From Cornus controversa (taxonomy: Eukaryota > Streptophyta > Magnoliopsida > Cornales > Cornaceae), in assembly GCA_026545225.1 (NCBI GenBank), contig CM048853.1:14572755-14636754 (forward strand): a DNA stretch of 64,000 nucleotides, in the 5' to 3' direction. The translations under genes were made by a program, and so were the position numbers. Under the pieces are notes generated by a model that was not told the DNA's origin, did not search any database, and saw only the letters and a program-made list of their open reading frames with translations. Below are positions 10,874 to 23,335 of this stretch, one piece after another (positions within the stretch are counted from its first letter, which is position 1; each line of letters opens with the position of its first letter).

Positions 10874-11385
10874 GCAAACCTTGAGATAAGGTCTTAAATG
10901 ACTAATCGCTTAAAAACAAAAAGAGGCCCTTGGCCTAAATTCATCTAAGGTCTTAAATGACCAATCATTTCTCAAGGTTTGCAATAAGAGATAGGTCATT
11001 TAAGACCTTAGATGAATTTGGGCTAATGACCTCTTTCTATTTTTAAGCGATCGGTCATTTAAGACCTTAGCTTTGATAAGCGATCGGTTGTTTAAGACCT
11101 TAACTTGATTTGGGCCAAGAGCCTATTTTAAACGATCGATCATTTAAGACCTTAGCTTTGATGACCGATCGGTCGTTTAAGACCTTAACTTTAATAAGCG
11201 ATCGGTTGTTTAAGACCTTAGCTTTGATAAGCGATCAGTCGTTTAAGATCTTAGCTTTGATAAATAATCGGTCATTTAAGACATTAGCTTCATTTGGGCC
11301 AGGAGCCTATTTTAAACGATTGGTCGTTTAAAACCTTAGCTTTGATAAGCGATCGGTCATTTAAGACCTTAGCTTGATTTGAAAA
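10874..11385. repeat. Inverted-plus-tandem repeat array in the Tat 3' untranslated region
   Basis: About ten degenerate copies of a roughly 36 bp unit centred on GCGATCGGTCATTTAAGACC and ending TTAGCTTTGAT run from 10990 to 11375. The left copies (about 10887-10970) are inverted, giving an imperfect inverted repeat with arms of about 85 bp around a centre near 10977. A 13 bp perfect pair GCAAACCTTGAGA (10874-10886) and TCTCAAGGTTTGC (10970-10982) lies inside. A longer-period word GGGCCAAGAGCCTATTTTAA recurs at 11111 and, with one change, at 11295. Confidence 0.85.
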
Positions 11386-11940
11386 GTTGGTCATTGTCGT
11401 TGGCATAAAAGTAGGTATGGACATGTAACGGCGTATCTTAACTCTTTTACGGCATTCCATGTCCACGCTGTGCCCTTAAGGGCTTTGTTTCCATTTTTGT
11501 ACAGTAAAATACAAGGACTTTTATCCTATGTGGGATTTCGTCCGTACATATATTCATAATGACCAACTCAAAAAAATGGCTCTCATTAGATTTGAGGCCA
11601 ATCATGAAGAAGGTGAATCCATTCCAGGAAAGGTAGTGGAGCTGAATTGCCTATATTTAAATTCCAGATTTTCTTTATTTGAAAATTTTCCCTTTATTCC
11701 TTAAAGAAAATTGGGAATCACTTTTGCAAAATATGCCATGGTGGCCTTAGAGGCTAGAGAGCCCTTGAAGTAAAGGCTAAAAAAGAAAAGATGACAAGAC
11801 ATTACCGCTGTGTATTTTAAGCTTACACAGTGACTATGCCTTCTCGCGAATGTAGAACTTCCATTCTATACTTTATTTAGTATGAAGTATGGATTCTTTT
11901 GTTCAATGTGGGATCATGTCCTATTTCCTTTTGACAAGGA

Positions 11941-11992
<52 letters not shown>

Positions 11993-12079
11993 AAAATATG
12001 CATTCTTTATTGATTCGTTCCGTATCTCTTTGAGAATTAGAGGATAGTTTGTCGGAAAGGAAAACATAATTAAAAGATG
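11386..12079. other. Tat non-coding region with (TA)n microsatellite
   Basis: Between the repeat array and integrase no reading frame is convincing. A TA dinucleotide microsatellite of about 46 bp lies at 11945-11990. Confidence 0.6.
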
Positions 12080-13267
12080 TTGGAATTTACACATAGTACC
12101 TTTTAAAATGGGTTGCATTCCAGGGTTTATGAATTGCTTCTGCATTGCTAACTTTGCAAAGCCTGTATGTGCCCTTTCCGATCACCTCAGTAACTTCGTA
12201 TAGGACTTCCCACTTTTCTGTGAATTTTTTAGCATTTTGTTCTTTTGTGTTGTTGATGACTTTTCATAGCACCCAGTCCCCAAGGCTGAACGCTTGATGT
12301 TTCACATTTTTGTCATAGCTATTCTTAACCATCCTTTGGTAGGAAACAAGTCTTATTCGGGTTGCCTCCCTCTTCTCTTCTAAGAGGTCTAGGTTTCATT
12401 CTAGCAATTGATCATTCTGCCCCCTTTCTAGTACCTCCAATCGGATTGGTATTATTGGTTCAGAACTGTACGTCAGGCAGAACAGACTCTCGCCGGTCGA
12501 ACACCTTGGAGTCGTTCAGTATGCCTAGAGGACTTTGGGTAGTTCTCTAGCTTCTTCCTGACGCATTCGAAGATAGTCCGATTAGTTATCTCTACCTGGC
12601 CATTGTCCTATGGGTAGGATCTGGCAGAGAACTTTTGGTTAAGCCCATACTTTCTGAAGATCTAGCGGCTGGTTGTCAAAGTTTGTGGCATTATCCATGA
12701 TAATAGATTCTGGCAGCCCAAACTGACATATGATATTATTACAGATGAAGCTTTTGATTTGAACATGGGTGACTATTGCATACGTCTTTGCCTCAACCCA
12801 CTTTGTGAAGTAGTCGGTGGCTAGGAGTACGTATTTTTTATTGTTGGAAGCAGTTGGGAGATGCCCTACTTGATCTATCCCCCATTTTATGAATGGGCAG
12901 GGGCTGGCCATAGTTGTCAGATCTTCTGGGGGCTGATGTGGCAGGCATGTCGTTGGCACTTATCACACTTCCTGGCAAACTTTTTGGCTTCTCTTGCCAT
13001 GTATGGCCAGAAATATCCCTGTGTAAGAACTTTATGGGCAAGTGAACGTCCCCTTGAGTGATTTCCACATACCCCTTCATAGATCCTGGAGAGTATCTCC
13101 CCTGCTTCCGTAGGGGCCACACATCTCAAGTACGGCCCTGAGAACGACCTTTTGTAGAGGTGTTCGCCGATTATGGAGTACCTGGCAGAGTTCATTCTAA
13201 CTTTTAGTCCCTCAACTTTTAAGTCTGGTAACACCCCGTCTACGACATAGGTTTTGGTGGGATCCAT
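12080..13267 (-). pseudogene. Tat integrase relic
   Basis: Integrase joins element cDNA to chromosomal DNA. The N-terminal zinc-binding domain lies in 12917-13267: LSRIYEGVCGNHSRGR supplies the His pair and ARKCDKCQRH the Cys pair. The catalytic core begins in 12639-12959 with WGIDQVGHLPTA, DYFTKWVEA and the second-Asp block SIIMDNATNFD; the usual Gly after that Asn is changed. The C-terminal part can be followed to about 12090 (YRTTPR-like, SLGDWVL, WNATHFKRYY). Stops and a frameshift between zinc domain and core break it. Confidence 0.85.
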
Positions 13268-13276
13268 TCAACTGGG

Positions 13277-13790
13277 TTAGTTTTGTACGACCAACACTTC
13301 TTGTTGGGGATGTGTGCTAGGTTTTTGCAAGGACTTGATCGGAGTTATTCTGATTAGATTTGGATAGGCTGTCGTGGCTAAAAATGTAAGCTTGTCGGCG
13401 TTCAAGTTCAGATCTTTGGAGATTTGGGAGATTCTGACTTGATTGAGCCCTTTAAGTAACTTTGGCACTAGAATTCTGTATGCTTTCATCCGATCATCTT
13501 TTGCTAGGTAGTCTCCACTAACCTGTTTCACAATTAGTTGAGAGTCACTAAAAAGTTGTAAGTTTTTTACTTGAAGTGCTTGCGCCAATCTCAGTCCTGC
13601 TAAAAGGGCATCATACTCAGTTTCATTGTTCGATACGGGGAATTGTAGGTGGAATACCTGTTGCAGGGCTATTCCATCTGGGGTCTGGATCTCCACACCG
13701 ACACCTGACCTTGTTCGTGTTGACGACCCGTCGACGAATAGTCTTCATTTAGGATGGGACTGAAGTTCTATCTGGTCGTTACTTTTGGGT
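13277..13790 (-). pseudogene. Tat additional RNase H domain
   Basis: The 139-codon frame at 13277-13696, extended upstream by LFVDGSS (about 13735-13755), matches the extra RNase H of Tat elements. The core acidic residues are visible: Asp in LFVDGS, Glu in NNETEYDALLAGLRLA, Asp in LQLFSDSQLIVKQV, and Asp near LNLNADKLTFLA. This block after the regular RT-RNase H diagnoses the Tat lineage. Mostly open, but isolated by stops on each side. Confidence 0.8.
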
Positions 13791-15060
13791 TCATAATCTA
13801 GCAAGAAGTCTGTAACTACCTATCCCTTTATTGTGGTTTGAGGTTCGTAGGTTATTTTGTAGGCACCCAGCTCTATTGCTCATTTAGCTACTCTTCTTGA
13901 TTGATTAGGCTTATGAAGGATCTCTCTGATCGGGAGTTTAGTTGTGACAACGATCGGGTGAGCATCGAAGTAATGTCAAAGCTTCCTCTTTCCCTGGACC
14001 AGGGCTAGTATAACCTTCTCCATCTTTGAGTATCTTTGTTCTACCTCAGCCACAGTCTTGTTTGAATAGAACATTAGGTACTATTTTTTGTCAAGTTCTC
14101 CGATCAAGATGGTGCTGGTGGCCGTTCGGGATATCGTGAGATATAAGTATAGAGATTCTCCAGCATCAGGTGCTAAGAGTGTTGGCAACTAGATTAGATA
14201 TTGTTTTAGCCTTGCCAAGGATTCACTCTGCTTAGCCCCCCATACTTCTCTTCCTTTCGATTGGATGGCCTCGAAGAAGGGTTTACACTTGTTTGACAGC
14301 CGAGAGATGAATTTCCTTAGAGCGGCAATGTGTCCTATCAGGATCTGAACGTCCTTGTGAGTCTCTGATTCCTTATTCTGGAGAAGGGCCTTCACCTGAA
14401 TTGGGCTCACCTCTATCCCTGTTTGGTTTACGATGTGCCTAAGGAATTGTCTTCAGGAAACACTGAAGGTGCACTTTGACTGGTTCAGTCTCATATTATG
14501 GCTTCTTAGGGTGTCAAATACTTCCTATAGATTTTGTACGTGGTCTTCCCTCTTGGGGCTTTTCACCACCATGTCATCTATATATGCCTCAACTGATTGG
14601 CCCATTAAAATTTGAAGACTTTCTTGAGTAATAGTTGGTAAGTTGCTCATGCATTCTTGAGTTCGAATGTCATCACCTTGTCACAGTAAGTCCCTATTTC
14701 GGTAATAAAGGAAGTTTTTTCCTAATCTGTCGGATTCATCGGGATCTGGTTGTATCCTGAGTACGCGTCAAGGAATGTTAGTCATTCGTACCCAGTCGTG
14801 GCATCAACCATCTGATCGATTGGCAAAGGGAAACTATCATTGGGGCAGTCTTTATTTAGATTAGTAAAATCTATGCAGACCCTCTGTTTGCTGTTCTTTT
14901 TCTGAACCACTACTACGTTCGAGAGCCAATCTGGGAACTAGACTTCCCTGATGAACCCTGCTTGTAAGAACCGATCTACTTTCGAAGCGATGATCTGATT
15001 CTTTTCTAGGGCGAACTGTCTCTGCTTTTGCTTGACGGTGGGAAGCTGGGATTGGCGTTG
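13791..15060 (-). pseudogene. Tat reverse transcriptase and first RNase H relic
   Basis: Heavily broken. In 14189-14410 a clean piece reads GIEVSPIQ-like then ALLQNKES and FISRLSNKCKPFFEAI, which is the RT connection region. Downstream pieces include YYVS-like, VILALVQGKRKL and HYFDAHPIVV (about 13960-14030) from RNase H. Upstream, at 14560-14980, the palm is recognisable only in short fragments over many frames (for example WFRKRT and KVHL). RT identity follows from these pieces and their position between protease and RNase H. Confidence 0.65.
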
Positions 15061-15368
15061 AGTATATAACATGATACTGAGGGGTCTATGCCAAGCATGT
15101 CCGTGTGGTCCCAAGCAAAAATGTCAACATTCTGTCTTAGCAGCTGTATCAACTGCGCTATGTCTGTTTGGCATAAAGAGGTCCCTAAGTTTGTGGGATC
15201 TTTGCCAGGAATGATCTCTACCTCCTCGAGCGGTTCCTCGGTTGGACTTTCCTTTTCCTGCTCCTGGGGAACGCCCTTCTACAGAGAGTTCTATAATTGC
15301 TATTTGGTTGGTTCTTGTTGCCTTGCTTTTCCCTTCAGTGTAAGAGCGTATCACCTTTTGGTGGCAAC

Positions 15369-15665
15369 CTAATCTCCTATGATATCAACTGTGCCTTTCC
15401 CATTCAGCACGATGCACCTCATAAGTTGGTGAAGCATTAAAGGGACTCCTTGTATCCTGTGTATCCAGCCTCTTCCCATTATTATGTTATATGAAGAGCT
15501 GAAATTGACAATGATGAAGGCCTCAGTCAGTGTTCTTGAGGTTGTAGTAACTGGGAGCTCGGCAACCCTTACTGGAGTCACTTGCTTACTGTCAAAGCCT
15601 ATGAGTGGTTTGGCAGTAGGGCTAACGCATTCTGGTTCTAGACCATCTGTTACTCCCTGTGACAA
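15369..15665 (-). pseudogene. Tat retroviral-type aspartic protease relic
   Basis: Would cleave the Gag-Pol precursor. The peptide contains LIGFDSKQVTPV and, toward the end, YNIIMGRGWIHRIQGVPLML followed by HQ, a close match to the ILGR-W-H block of Tat proteases. The catalytic D-[ST]-G motif lies upstream of this frame and is not cleanly readable. Broken on both sides by stops. Confidence 0.7.
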
Positions 15666-15699
15666 CTAATACCCTTTTTACCTCGCAGTTGGAAATGAT

Positions 15700-16560
15700 G
15701 AGGCTAATCACGAGAGGATCTTCGTAGGGCATTTAGACCCTGCACATGTCTTTGTCTGTGAAGGCGATTGACATACTGGATGAGCGATCATGTACTGAGC
15801 GGACTTCTCTAATTCTCTGGATCTTCTGGGCGCTCCTGAAATTCGACCGCCTTTCAGACTCGCTTTCATGGTCTGAGGTTGGTCGGCTATGAATAACATT
15901 GATAATCCGGACCAGAACGGTATTGAACTGTTTGTTTGCCTTTTGTTGGGGCTGATTAAAAGTTCTTGCTTGCTCTTCTCAAACGATGTACTTTGCCAAA
16001 CCCCCTTTTGCGACCAAGGCTTCGGCTTATTGTCTTAGACTCCTGCATTCATTGGAGGTATGGCCGAAATCATTGTGGGGGGAACAGTGTTTATTCTTGT
16101 CCTTCTACTCTAGTGGTTGCCTAATAGCTGGAAGGGGGGCAAAAAATTCCTTTGCCCTTATTTTTATAGTAGAGTTTGGCCAGAGTTACTTTTAGAGGGG
16201 TGACCCTCTCTTCAATCTTTTGTCTTTTCACAACCTCGGGGAGCAGATGAGGAAGGCGTGCGAGGTGGTCTCGCCTTGGCCACTTGGCTTTTGGTTTGCT
16301 GTGCCACAGTGATCAAGGTTGATCGTTGCATTCTGGCTATCTCATCCTCAGGTACTTTTGGACTCAGAAGTTCAATTTACCCATATCCTTCGGGGTGTTC
16401 TTTACCAAGGATCAATGGAAACCTTATTTTGGAGAAACTGCTATCTTAAATGTTTCGACTGCGGCGGTCTGATCGCATTGATCTATCATGGACATCTCCA
16501 AGTTAAAACAGGTGAGGAAAGATTTCAACATCTCCCCTTTGGCCTATCTTATAGTGAATA
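15700..16560 (-). pseudogene. Tat gag C-terminal relic with zinc knuckle
   Basis: On the minus strand around 16040-16095 the reading HCSPHNDFGHTSNECRSLRQ fits the C-x2-H-x4-GH-x4-C knuckle typical of Tat Gag, followed by GGLAKYIV-like sequence. More N-terminal capsid sequence is only weakly recognisable out to 16560, and the start of gag is missing. Gag would form the virus-like particle that packages element RNA. Confidence 0.6.
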
Positions 16561-16620
16561 GCGAGGAGATCATCCTTTTGCATTCCTAGTTTCCTGTATA
16601 TTGGGCTACAAACATATTGC

Positions 16621-17448
16621 ACAGTTTATTGAAGTTTGGTATCAAACGTGATGGTTGCTGCTTGAACCAAAACAACGCTAGCCATAAGTGCATTGTTCAC
16701 AATGAGGTTCAAAACCTTTATAAACAATTTCAAACAGAAAAGTGTCTAGACAACTCTAATTTGGGTTAAAAATGAGGTTAAACTTTGATGTAGCAGGTTG
16801 CTCATGTCAAATTCAGTTTATATAGATCAAGTGTAGGTAAATAAACATGCCTAAACTAACAAATGTATTTTTAGAAAGACATATAAACCTTCAGCCCCTT
16901 TTTGTAACTTTTGATTGAATATATGAACAATACCTATGCATCAGATTCTTACAAATGAATGCTCCTTCAAATCAACTATCTTTCAAAACAAAAAAGAAAC
17001 AGGACACAAACATTAGTTTTCAAGTGTACAAGGTCTACTAGAATTAAGACATCTTCACATATGTTGTTTAGCTCAAAAGCACCGATTCTGAACTTCTTGA
17101 CTGAAGGTTATGAATAATAATGAGCATTAGAAACTCATAAATAGGTGCACCTATGAAAACAGTCCAAAAGCCTCACAATCATCATTAATGTGTTCATAAT
17201 GCACTCAATAAATCACAAAGGACAACCTAGCAATCAAGCAAAATCTGATAGACCAATTTTTAGACTTTTGACAGCAATAGGTAATTACACTAGTAGTGAA
17301 TAGTACTGTTGCACATATATAATGTTACTTGAACAAGGTTAAATATAAATCTGGGTAATCTTCACTAAAAATATGATAAACACCAAAAATATATTATGCC
17401 CAAGCTATTTAAATGTATAGCAGAATTACTCATCAAGGATATATGTCA
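16621..17448. other. AT-rich stretch, nothing recognised
   Basis: Between the truncated Tat gag and solo LTR B. No reading frame, primer site or LTR terminus is convincing. Possibly the host side of the Tat truncation. Confidence 0.4.
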
Positions 17449-17453
17449 CTCCC
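17449..17453. repeat. Target-site duplication ATATA, left of solo LTR B
   Basis: ATATA precedes the LTR terminus and is repeated at 21516-21520. The context is AT-rich, so the match is a little less telling than for copy A. Confidence 0.75.
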
Positions 17454-19767
17454 CGATTCCCGAGGCCCGGAAACCGAGGTGTGAACCCCGTGAGATCACC
17501 CTCACGACATAACCCCCACCTGATCATAAAATCTCAATTTCTTATTATTTTTACGAAAATCGGGCATGACCCATTCTAAATAATCAGCTCCTGCCATGTT
17601 ATACCTGCTTTCAATTCAAATGGACACTTCTGGGCACGTATCCCCCCAGCATTTATATCTAAAAAATAAAAATGGACACTTCTGGGCCCGTGTCCCCCCC
17701 AATATTTCTACAACATGCATAATACAATCACAAATATACATGTCTCAGTCCTTGAATGTCCGTATTATATACATACATCACATGAATAAAATACAACTAA
17801 AGGAATTGAATCAATACAATCGCTTTATATATTTAATCCAAATGTAAAGCATCTATCTATCCACTATCTTGGACATACATTAGATTCTAAGAAATCTACT
17901 TACTACCTCTGCAACCGGTGCTGCCAGTCCCCTAACTAACTCCAAAACCAGCAATACCTGCAAAACCTGGGAGGGGGTGAGCTCAAAGGCCCAACAAGGT
18001 ATGTAGAACCATACTATCACTGATGCCGCAGGTCGATCCTCACATATTCTCAAAAATATACATGCACTTAAATATATCACAATATTTAAGACCATGCCCC
18101 ACCTAGCATGCATGAACCAATGATGTATATGGCTACTCTAGCACATATGAACATACAAAATTCACTACACATGATTTCAGAAATCACTTTCAACATGCTT
18201 GAAAGCAGTAAACATTCAGCACCAATATGTATATAGAACATATATATCAACACATTTACATAAACTATGTAAATCAACTACCACATTCCCTACTCAACAA
18301 GTAGCATATCGCAAATACAGTATAGATGCATTTAAACAGAAGAACATGCTTAACAGATAAACACATAAGCATAAAGGTATTTTCACCTTCTACGGTCATG
18401 ATCCGATACATGATACAAGCCTCAAGGCGTGCACATACTCTCACTCTCGGTCCTCATCCGATACCCCACATGATTGGCCCGCTCCGAGGATCATGTGACC
18501 TAGGACAACTCCGATTACCATCCTATGACCTGGACCACTTCGAAAGGTCATTCTACCCTGTCAATGTATAGGATTGCCATTATGTGAGGGGACAGCTCCG
18601 AGGCTCACATTTGTTGGACATACTCCGAATTCCAGGCATTAAGCCTGAGCATGGCGGGTCCACTCCGAGGGCCATACTTATTAGACATACTCCGATGGCA
18701 ATATGTATTGGTTTGCCAAATTGTGAGGGGGCAACTCCGAAACTCACTAGTGTTGGACACACTCCGATTCTAGGCATAAAGCCTTCGTATGGCGGGTCCA
18801 CTCCGAGGGCCATACGTAGTGGATGATTATACCACTTCTCGTGACACGGTTGGACCACTCCGAAGTCCCGTGCACCTCTTTTTGCGTTAATTTTCCCGTA
18901 ACCTCCCATATATGCAATATGGATGCATACGTAACCAAGCATTCTATTTTATGCTATCCCAATGCACCAGCTAGTATATAAGTACATAGCATGCATTTTC
19001 CTCTACATAAACCCACCTATAACCACATATGTGTCACATCCCTCCCATATATGCAATATAGATGCATATATACATAACATGATATTTTCATGCATCAACC
19101 CATGCCTATGAATACTAAAGAGAAGTATTTAACATGTTTTCCATCACATTCCAACACATATAGCACATACATGTTCAAAACCCGCATAATACCTCACATA
19201 TGCAAAATACTCCCAACTTTAACACATTTTTATCATGCTATAACCAATGCATACATTCGATATATGTAAATAAAGCTAGCATGCATCTCATATCCACATT
19301 CCCACATATAACCACGTATATGTCAAATCATGCATATAAATCACATATGCACATACACTAGCATAAATACAGTCATGCTCTCATTCAATGCATGTATTCA
19401 CTACAAGTAGCTAACATGCACTCCAATCACAATATATATACACATATATATTACATCACCCACATATGTATCAGGAACATATAAAACACTTAGCACATTT
19501 CATGCTTTTCAAATGCTCGCCAAAAGTTATATTCAACTTAGCATGCATTTCTACCGCTGTAACCATATATATAATCACATGTATATATATATACTAAACA
19601 TCATGCATAAGAGCCGCATATGCATACAAGATAACACATAGCTAAACAGGGATTATTTAGCATGCTTTTCATAGACTTTAATCTATCCGTACATGCATAT
19701 CACAATGCAAGGAAGCATTTAAGTTTAAACATGCTTTCGCGTCTCAAGCCCACATATATACATATAT

Positions 19768-19806
<39 letters not shown>

Positions 19807-21515
19807 CACTCACATCCCATGCATATACCATATCCACTTTTATATATATACATATGCACACACATATATATATATATATACACAACCGCCACATATGATT
19901 AAACTAAGAGCATATGCAAATTTATCAATATACTTAAAGTATATACGTAGGAGATAGAGGCAAGAATCAACTTGCCTTAAGTCCCGCTCTTACTATGCCC
20001 ACGCTTGCAATGAGGCCTATTTCCATGCTCGGTCCAGTTCAGTGTCAAAGCCCACATAACCGACCCAACTCAATCCTTCCCTGGTAGTCCCACTATGGCT
20101 GCCATTGTGAGTAAAGTCCAGCCAAATCATAACCAGCTGTGAATCTCTCTCGTTCGGCTACCCAAAACAACCCACAACCCGAGTTGCCAACCGAACCCCA
20201 TGTGCAATTCAAGCCCATAACTAATTTCAGTCCACATCTGAATTAACCCAAATAACCAATTTTGGCTCACTGTCATGTCCAACCCAACCCATATATGAAT
20301 GTGTTGAACACACATTCCAGTATATACACTTGCACCAAATTTAACCCAAGAAATCCTCCAATCAAAACCATGTAAATAGGCAGCCCACTGTCCAAGCCGA
20401 CACCATAAGGCCGCCATTTCCATGGCCAAACAGTCCACAAACCAGCCCCTTTTTGTACCACCATGGGCTCCGAAACGGTGAGCAACCCGTGAAGAATCCA
20501 CAATCTTTGACGAACCATATCTAAGTGGAACTCATTCGAAAACCAAACCCAAGCTGCAACACCCAAACCTCACCGTGAACCCACAAATGTGAGTCACTAG
20601 TTCCGGCCACCTTGCTATGACCATCCAACAACCCGCTGAGAACCGCCGTCGGCACCATCTCCATCATTAAACAACCACTCAAAATCTAACTGGAACAACC
20701 CCAAAAATCGAACCAAACGCAGCCCAAACAAGCCGTGCGCACCATCGTCGGGCCATCCGAAGCCAACCCAAACACGACCCACCGTCGACCACTACCATGG
20801 TCGGAAACCACCTGCCGAAGACCTTTCTGAACCAGCCGAGCTCAACCCACAACTCCAGCCGCAAAACCCCCCACTCTCGGCCAGCAACTCGCAAGCCAAT
20901 CGCCGTCAGCCGCCACGCCAGCCGTTGCCGGAGCACCGCCTTCGCCGTCGCCCAGGCGAAGCCCCGCCGTGAGCACCACCAGCCGATCTCGCCTTTGGCC
21001 TCTCTCTCTCTCTCTCTCTCTTTCCCTCGACTTCTCTTCTCTGTTTCTCATTCCCCTTTTTCTTTTTCCTTTTCTTTTCTTTCTTCTTTTTCTTTCTTTC
21101 TTTTCTTTTCTTCTTTTCTCTTCGGCTGACCACACATGTGGTCTTCTCTTCTCTTCATTTTGGTCCACATATTACATATATATTATATATATATATATAA
21201 TATACCACACCATACACAAAATACATGTATTTCATGTATTTTCCCCCCCACTTACATATATAAATATAAAGGTCCCTCTTTACTTGTCTATAATTACATA
21301 TAGGCCCACCATATATTTATAATTTAATATAAATAAAGGCACTATATATATATATATATATATATATATGTAGATATATATATATATATACATATACACA
21401 CCTCCCACTTGTATGAAAATATATCCACACCCTTTCCGGAATTTAATTAATCTGAAAAAATTTTAATCCGGTCAAAATTCACCCCGAACCGTTCAAAATA
21501 ATTCCGGTCCTTACA
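17454..21515 (-). mobile_element. Solo LTR, copy B of the 4.1 kb LTR family
   Basis: Starts TGTCACTCCCCGATTCC and ends CGGTCCTTACA on the plus strand, so sense is minus. Length 4062 bp. Flanked by exact 5 bp repeats ATATA at 17449-17453 and 21516-21520, with no internal region: a solo LTR. The same internal landmarks occur as in copy A, including the hairpin array (18477-18872), TA/CA microsatellites (about 19756-19884) and the pyrimidine tract (20999-21122). It differs from copy A and the tandem copies at many positions. Confidence 0.9.
18477..18872 (-). repeat. Hairpin array in LTR copy B
   Basis: Same ordered inverted repeats as copy A in reverse orientation, from CACATGAT/ATCATGTG at the left to CACGG/CCGTG at the right. 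A few stems carry single mismatches (for example the TTGCCA arm reads TTGACA on the sense strand). Confidence 0.8.
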
Positions 21516-21520
21516 ATATA
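21516..21520. repeat. Target-site duplication ATATA, right of solo LTR B
   Basis: ATATA follows the terminal TTACA and matches 17449-17453. Confidence 0.75.
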
Positions 21521-21639
21521 TCAGAGACAAATGCTACACATGTTTGACACCGAATGGTTTAGACTGGAGCAACCTAGACCTGCACCCTGTTCAGCATTAT
21601 CCACCCCATCCATATTACCCATAGCATACCTAGAACCTG

Positions 21640-22720
21640 GAACCTATTTGTTGATGTTATCTGCTGCTGGCTAAGACCACCATGACTCTGGTCATCCTCA
21701 CTTGCCTTCCTAGTTACTGTGGTCCACCCCTGTTCCTACTCCACATCCTTCACAACATCTGGGATAATTATTGCTGCCTTCTTAGCTGTGGTCCTCCCCT
21801 ATTCTTGCTCCACATCCTTCGCAGCCTCTTGAGTAGATACTGTTGCCACCTCCACTTCCTGCTTCCTATGACAATTTTTGCCACTATGCCCAAAATTGCG
21901 AGATTGAGAGCAAATAATTGATACTCTACAAAAATAGGGATCTTAGTACCATTCTTCAATTTCAGTTTGAATTCAAAGATTAACTCCTTATCTGGGCTAA
22001 CTTCCACACATACTCTAGCAAAACACACCCTTTTTTTCAACAAAGTCAAAGAATCAATGTAAAGAGGCATCTCTACTGCACTCGCCAAGTAACTCAATCC
22101 CTTAGTAGTCTAGAACTCCATAAGAACATTAAACAATTTAATCCACAGTGGGATCTTATCAAGCGTATCTTTGTGAAGCTCCATCCCCTCATACCATTTC
22201 TTCTAGACAATGTGACGCCCAAGGATATGCCATAGCTTTTGCTCAAAGATAGCATCCCCACACTTGTCATCAGTAAATCGGAAGAAGAAGAAACCTTTAT
22301 CTATTCTTAGAACCTCCACCAGCCCCTGGTTCAACAAATTTACAAGCAACATTGTTAAAAGTGAAATCAGGAAGCATCCTATCCACAAAATACCCCACTA
22401 AAGTGGCACTCCAGCCTCCAACCCCTAATCAGCAATCTCTAGAGGAGGAGAGACAACAGTCTCGTATTCCTCAATTTTTTGGGGGAAAAATTCAAACGGT
22501 TCATCCTTCAATTTTATTAGACCCGCCGCAATAGATGCCCATGATTGTAAACCCGAATCACCGACTGGTTTAGACCCATTCGCCACTTTAGTAACTCCCA
22601 TGCGATGCTCGTGACCCTCCTCATCCACAACTTGAGAGCCTATCAACGGTGGAAACATCTCTTGAGAAGAGATCAAGGGAGGAGGACTCCCCACGCCCAA
22701 AACTGTTTAATCAGCCACGT
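21640..22720 (-). pseudogene. LINE ORF1 (DUF4283-type) relic
   Basis: Plant LINE ORF1 is an RNA-binding protein of the retrotransposition particle. Reading leftward from 22700: LQSWASIAAGLIKLKDEPFE (the SWA block), then ATLVGYF and RMLPDFTF, then KGFFFFRFTDD with IFEQKLWHILGRHIV (22203-22340), then LSYLASAVEMPLYIDSLT and RVCFARVCVEVSPDKEL (21768-22097). These are the ordered blocks of the DUF4283 domain. The Cys-rich knuckle expected next is decayed. Stops and frameshifts separate the pieces. Confidence 0.8.
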
Positions 22721-22738
22721 GTCCCACATCCCTTTAAG

Positions 22739-23335
22739 TTAGATCATGCTCTCGTTACAAGCGTAGTTGTTGCATTCGTGCGTCAGATCCATGCGCCACC
22801 CCACCACAAGAATTGCTATTAGAAAACCCAAATCAACCACCATGACCTCCATAGCGACCATGCTTAGAGGTTGATCCCCCATCGTTCCCTCCTCTACCCT
22901 TATTTCCACCATTACGACCTCAAAAATTAGGCCCGCGACCACCAAATCTGCCAGTATTACCTTTGAGATTTCCACGAGCACCCCATCCTTCAGAGAGACA
23001 TTGATTGGTTCAACTTTACCCTTCAGCACCCTAGTCTCTCGCAACTCACGATTTTCTTGTTGGACCACACTTAGTGCATTCTGCAAAGTTAGCATTTCTC
23101 GATACACTTGATTGAGTTGAACTTTGTTATCACCATCCAACTCATTAGGCAGTGATTCCTCCTCACTTCTAGAGAAAAATAATACTCCAGATTTCATACT
23201 TACTTCCTCCACACAAGCTTTATCCTCGGCAACTGTGAGATCTATAAGAATCGAAATCACACAATCAACACTAGAGATCGCAGAAAACAACACCAAACTC
23301 TCAAATCGATTCACAAAGGAACACAGCACAACCAT
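22739..23335 (-). pseudogene. Open frame of 198 codons upstream of LINE ORF1, possibly its N-terminal region
   Basis: Open on the minus strand from an ATG at 23335. Its middle has a coiled-coil-like stretch (QVYREMLTLQNALSVVQQEN). In a neighbouring frame at about 22780-22990 the sequence reads as a Gly/Arg-rich region (GRFGGRGPNF, NGGNKGRGG, HGRYGGHGG), so the 198-codon frame itself is probably not the original one. It sits directly before the DUF4283 relic on the same strand. I do not recognise a named family. Confidence 0.35.

Larger units (their letters stand above)
7954..16620 (-). mobile_element. Tat-lineage Ty3-gypsy retrotransposon, degraded
   Basis: Read on the minus strand it has the Ty3-gypsy order gag (16.56-15.7 kb), protease (about 15.5), RT (15.06-13.8), RNase H including a second RNase H block typical of the Tat lineage (about 13.7-13.3), integrase (13.27-12.08), then an untranslated repeat region (10.87-11.4) and an antisense ORF (8776-10545). 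The antisense extra ORF and the tandem repeats 3' of pol are both known for Tat elements. A putative 3' LTR lies at 7954-8299. The right side is truncated: neither gag start, primer site nor 5' LTR is found. Confidence 0.75.

Noticed and set aside
10990..11375. CRISPR-like array
   Set aside because: Units are degenerate, the intervening sequence is itself repeated, and the context is a plant retrotransposon.
16620..16660. Primer-binding site for the Tat element (TTTGGTATCAAACG)
   Set aside because: Only the first seven bases resemble the tRNA-iMet site, it is on the wrong strand for the minus-oriented element, and no LTR end adjoins it.
19662..19898. His/Tyr/Ile-rich frames near the TA/CA microsatellites of LTR copy B
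   Set aside because: Microsatellite translation only.
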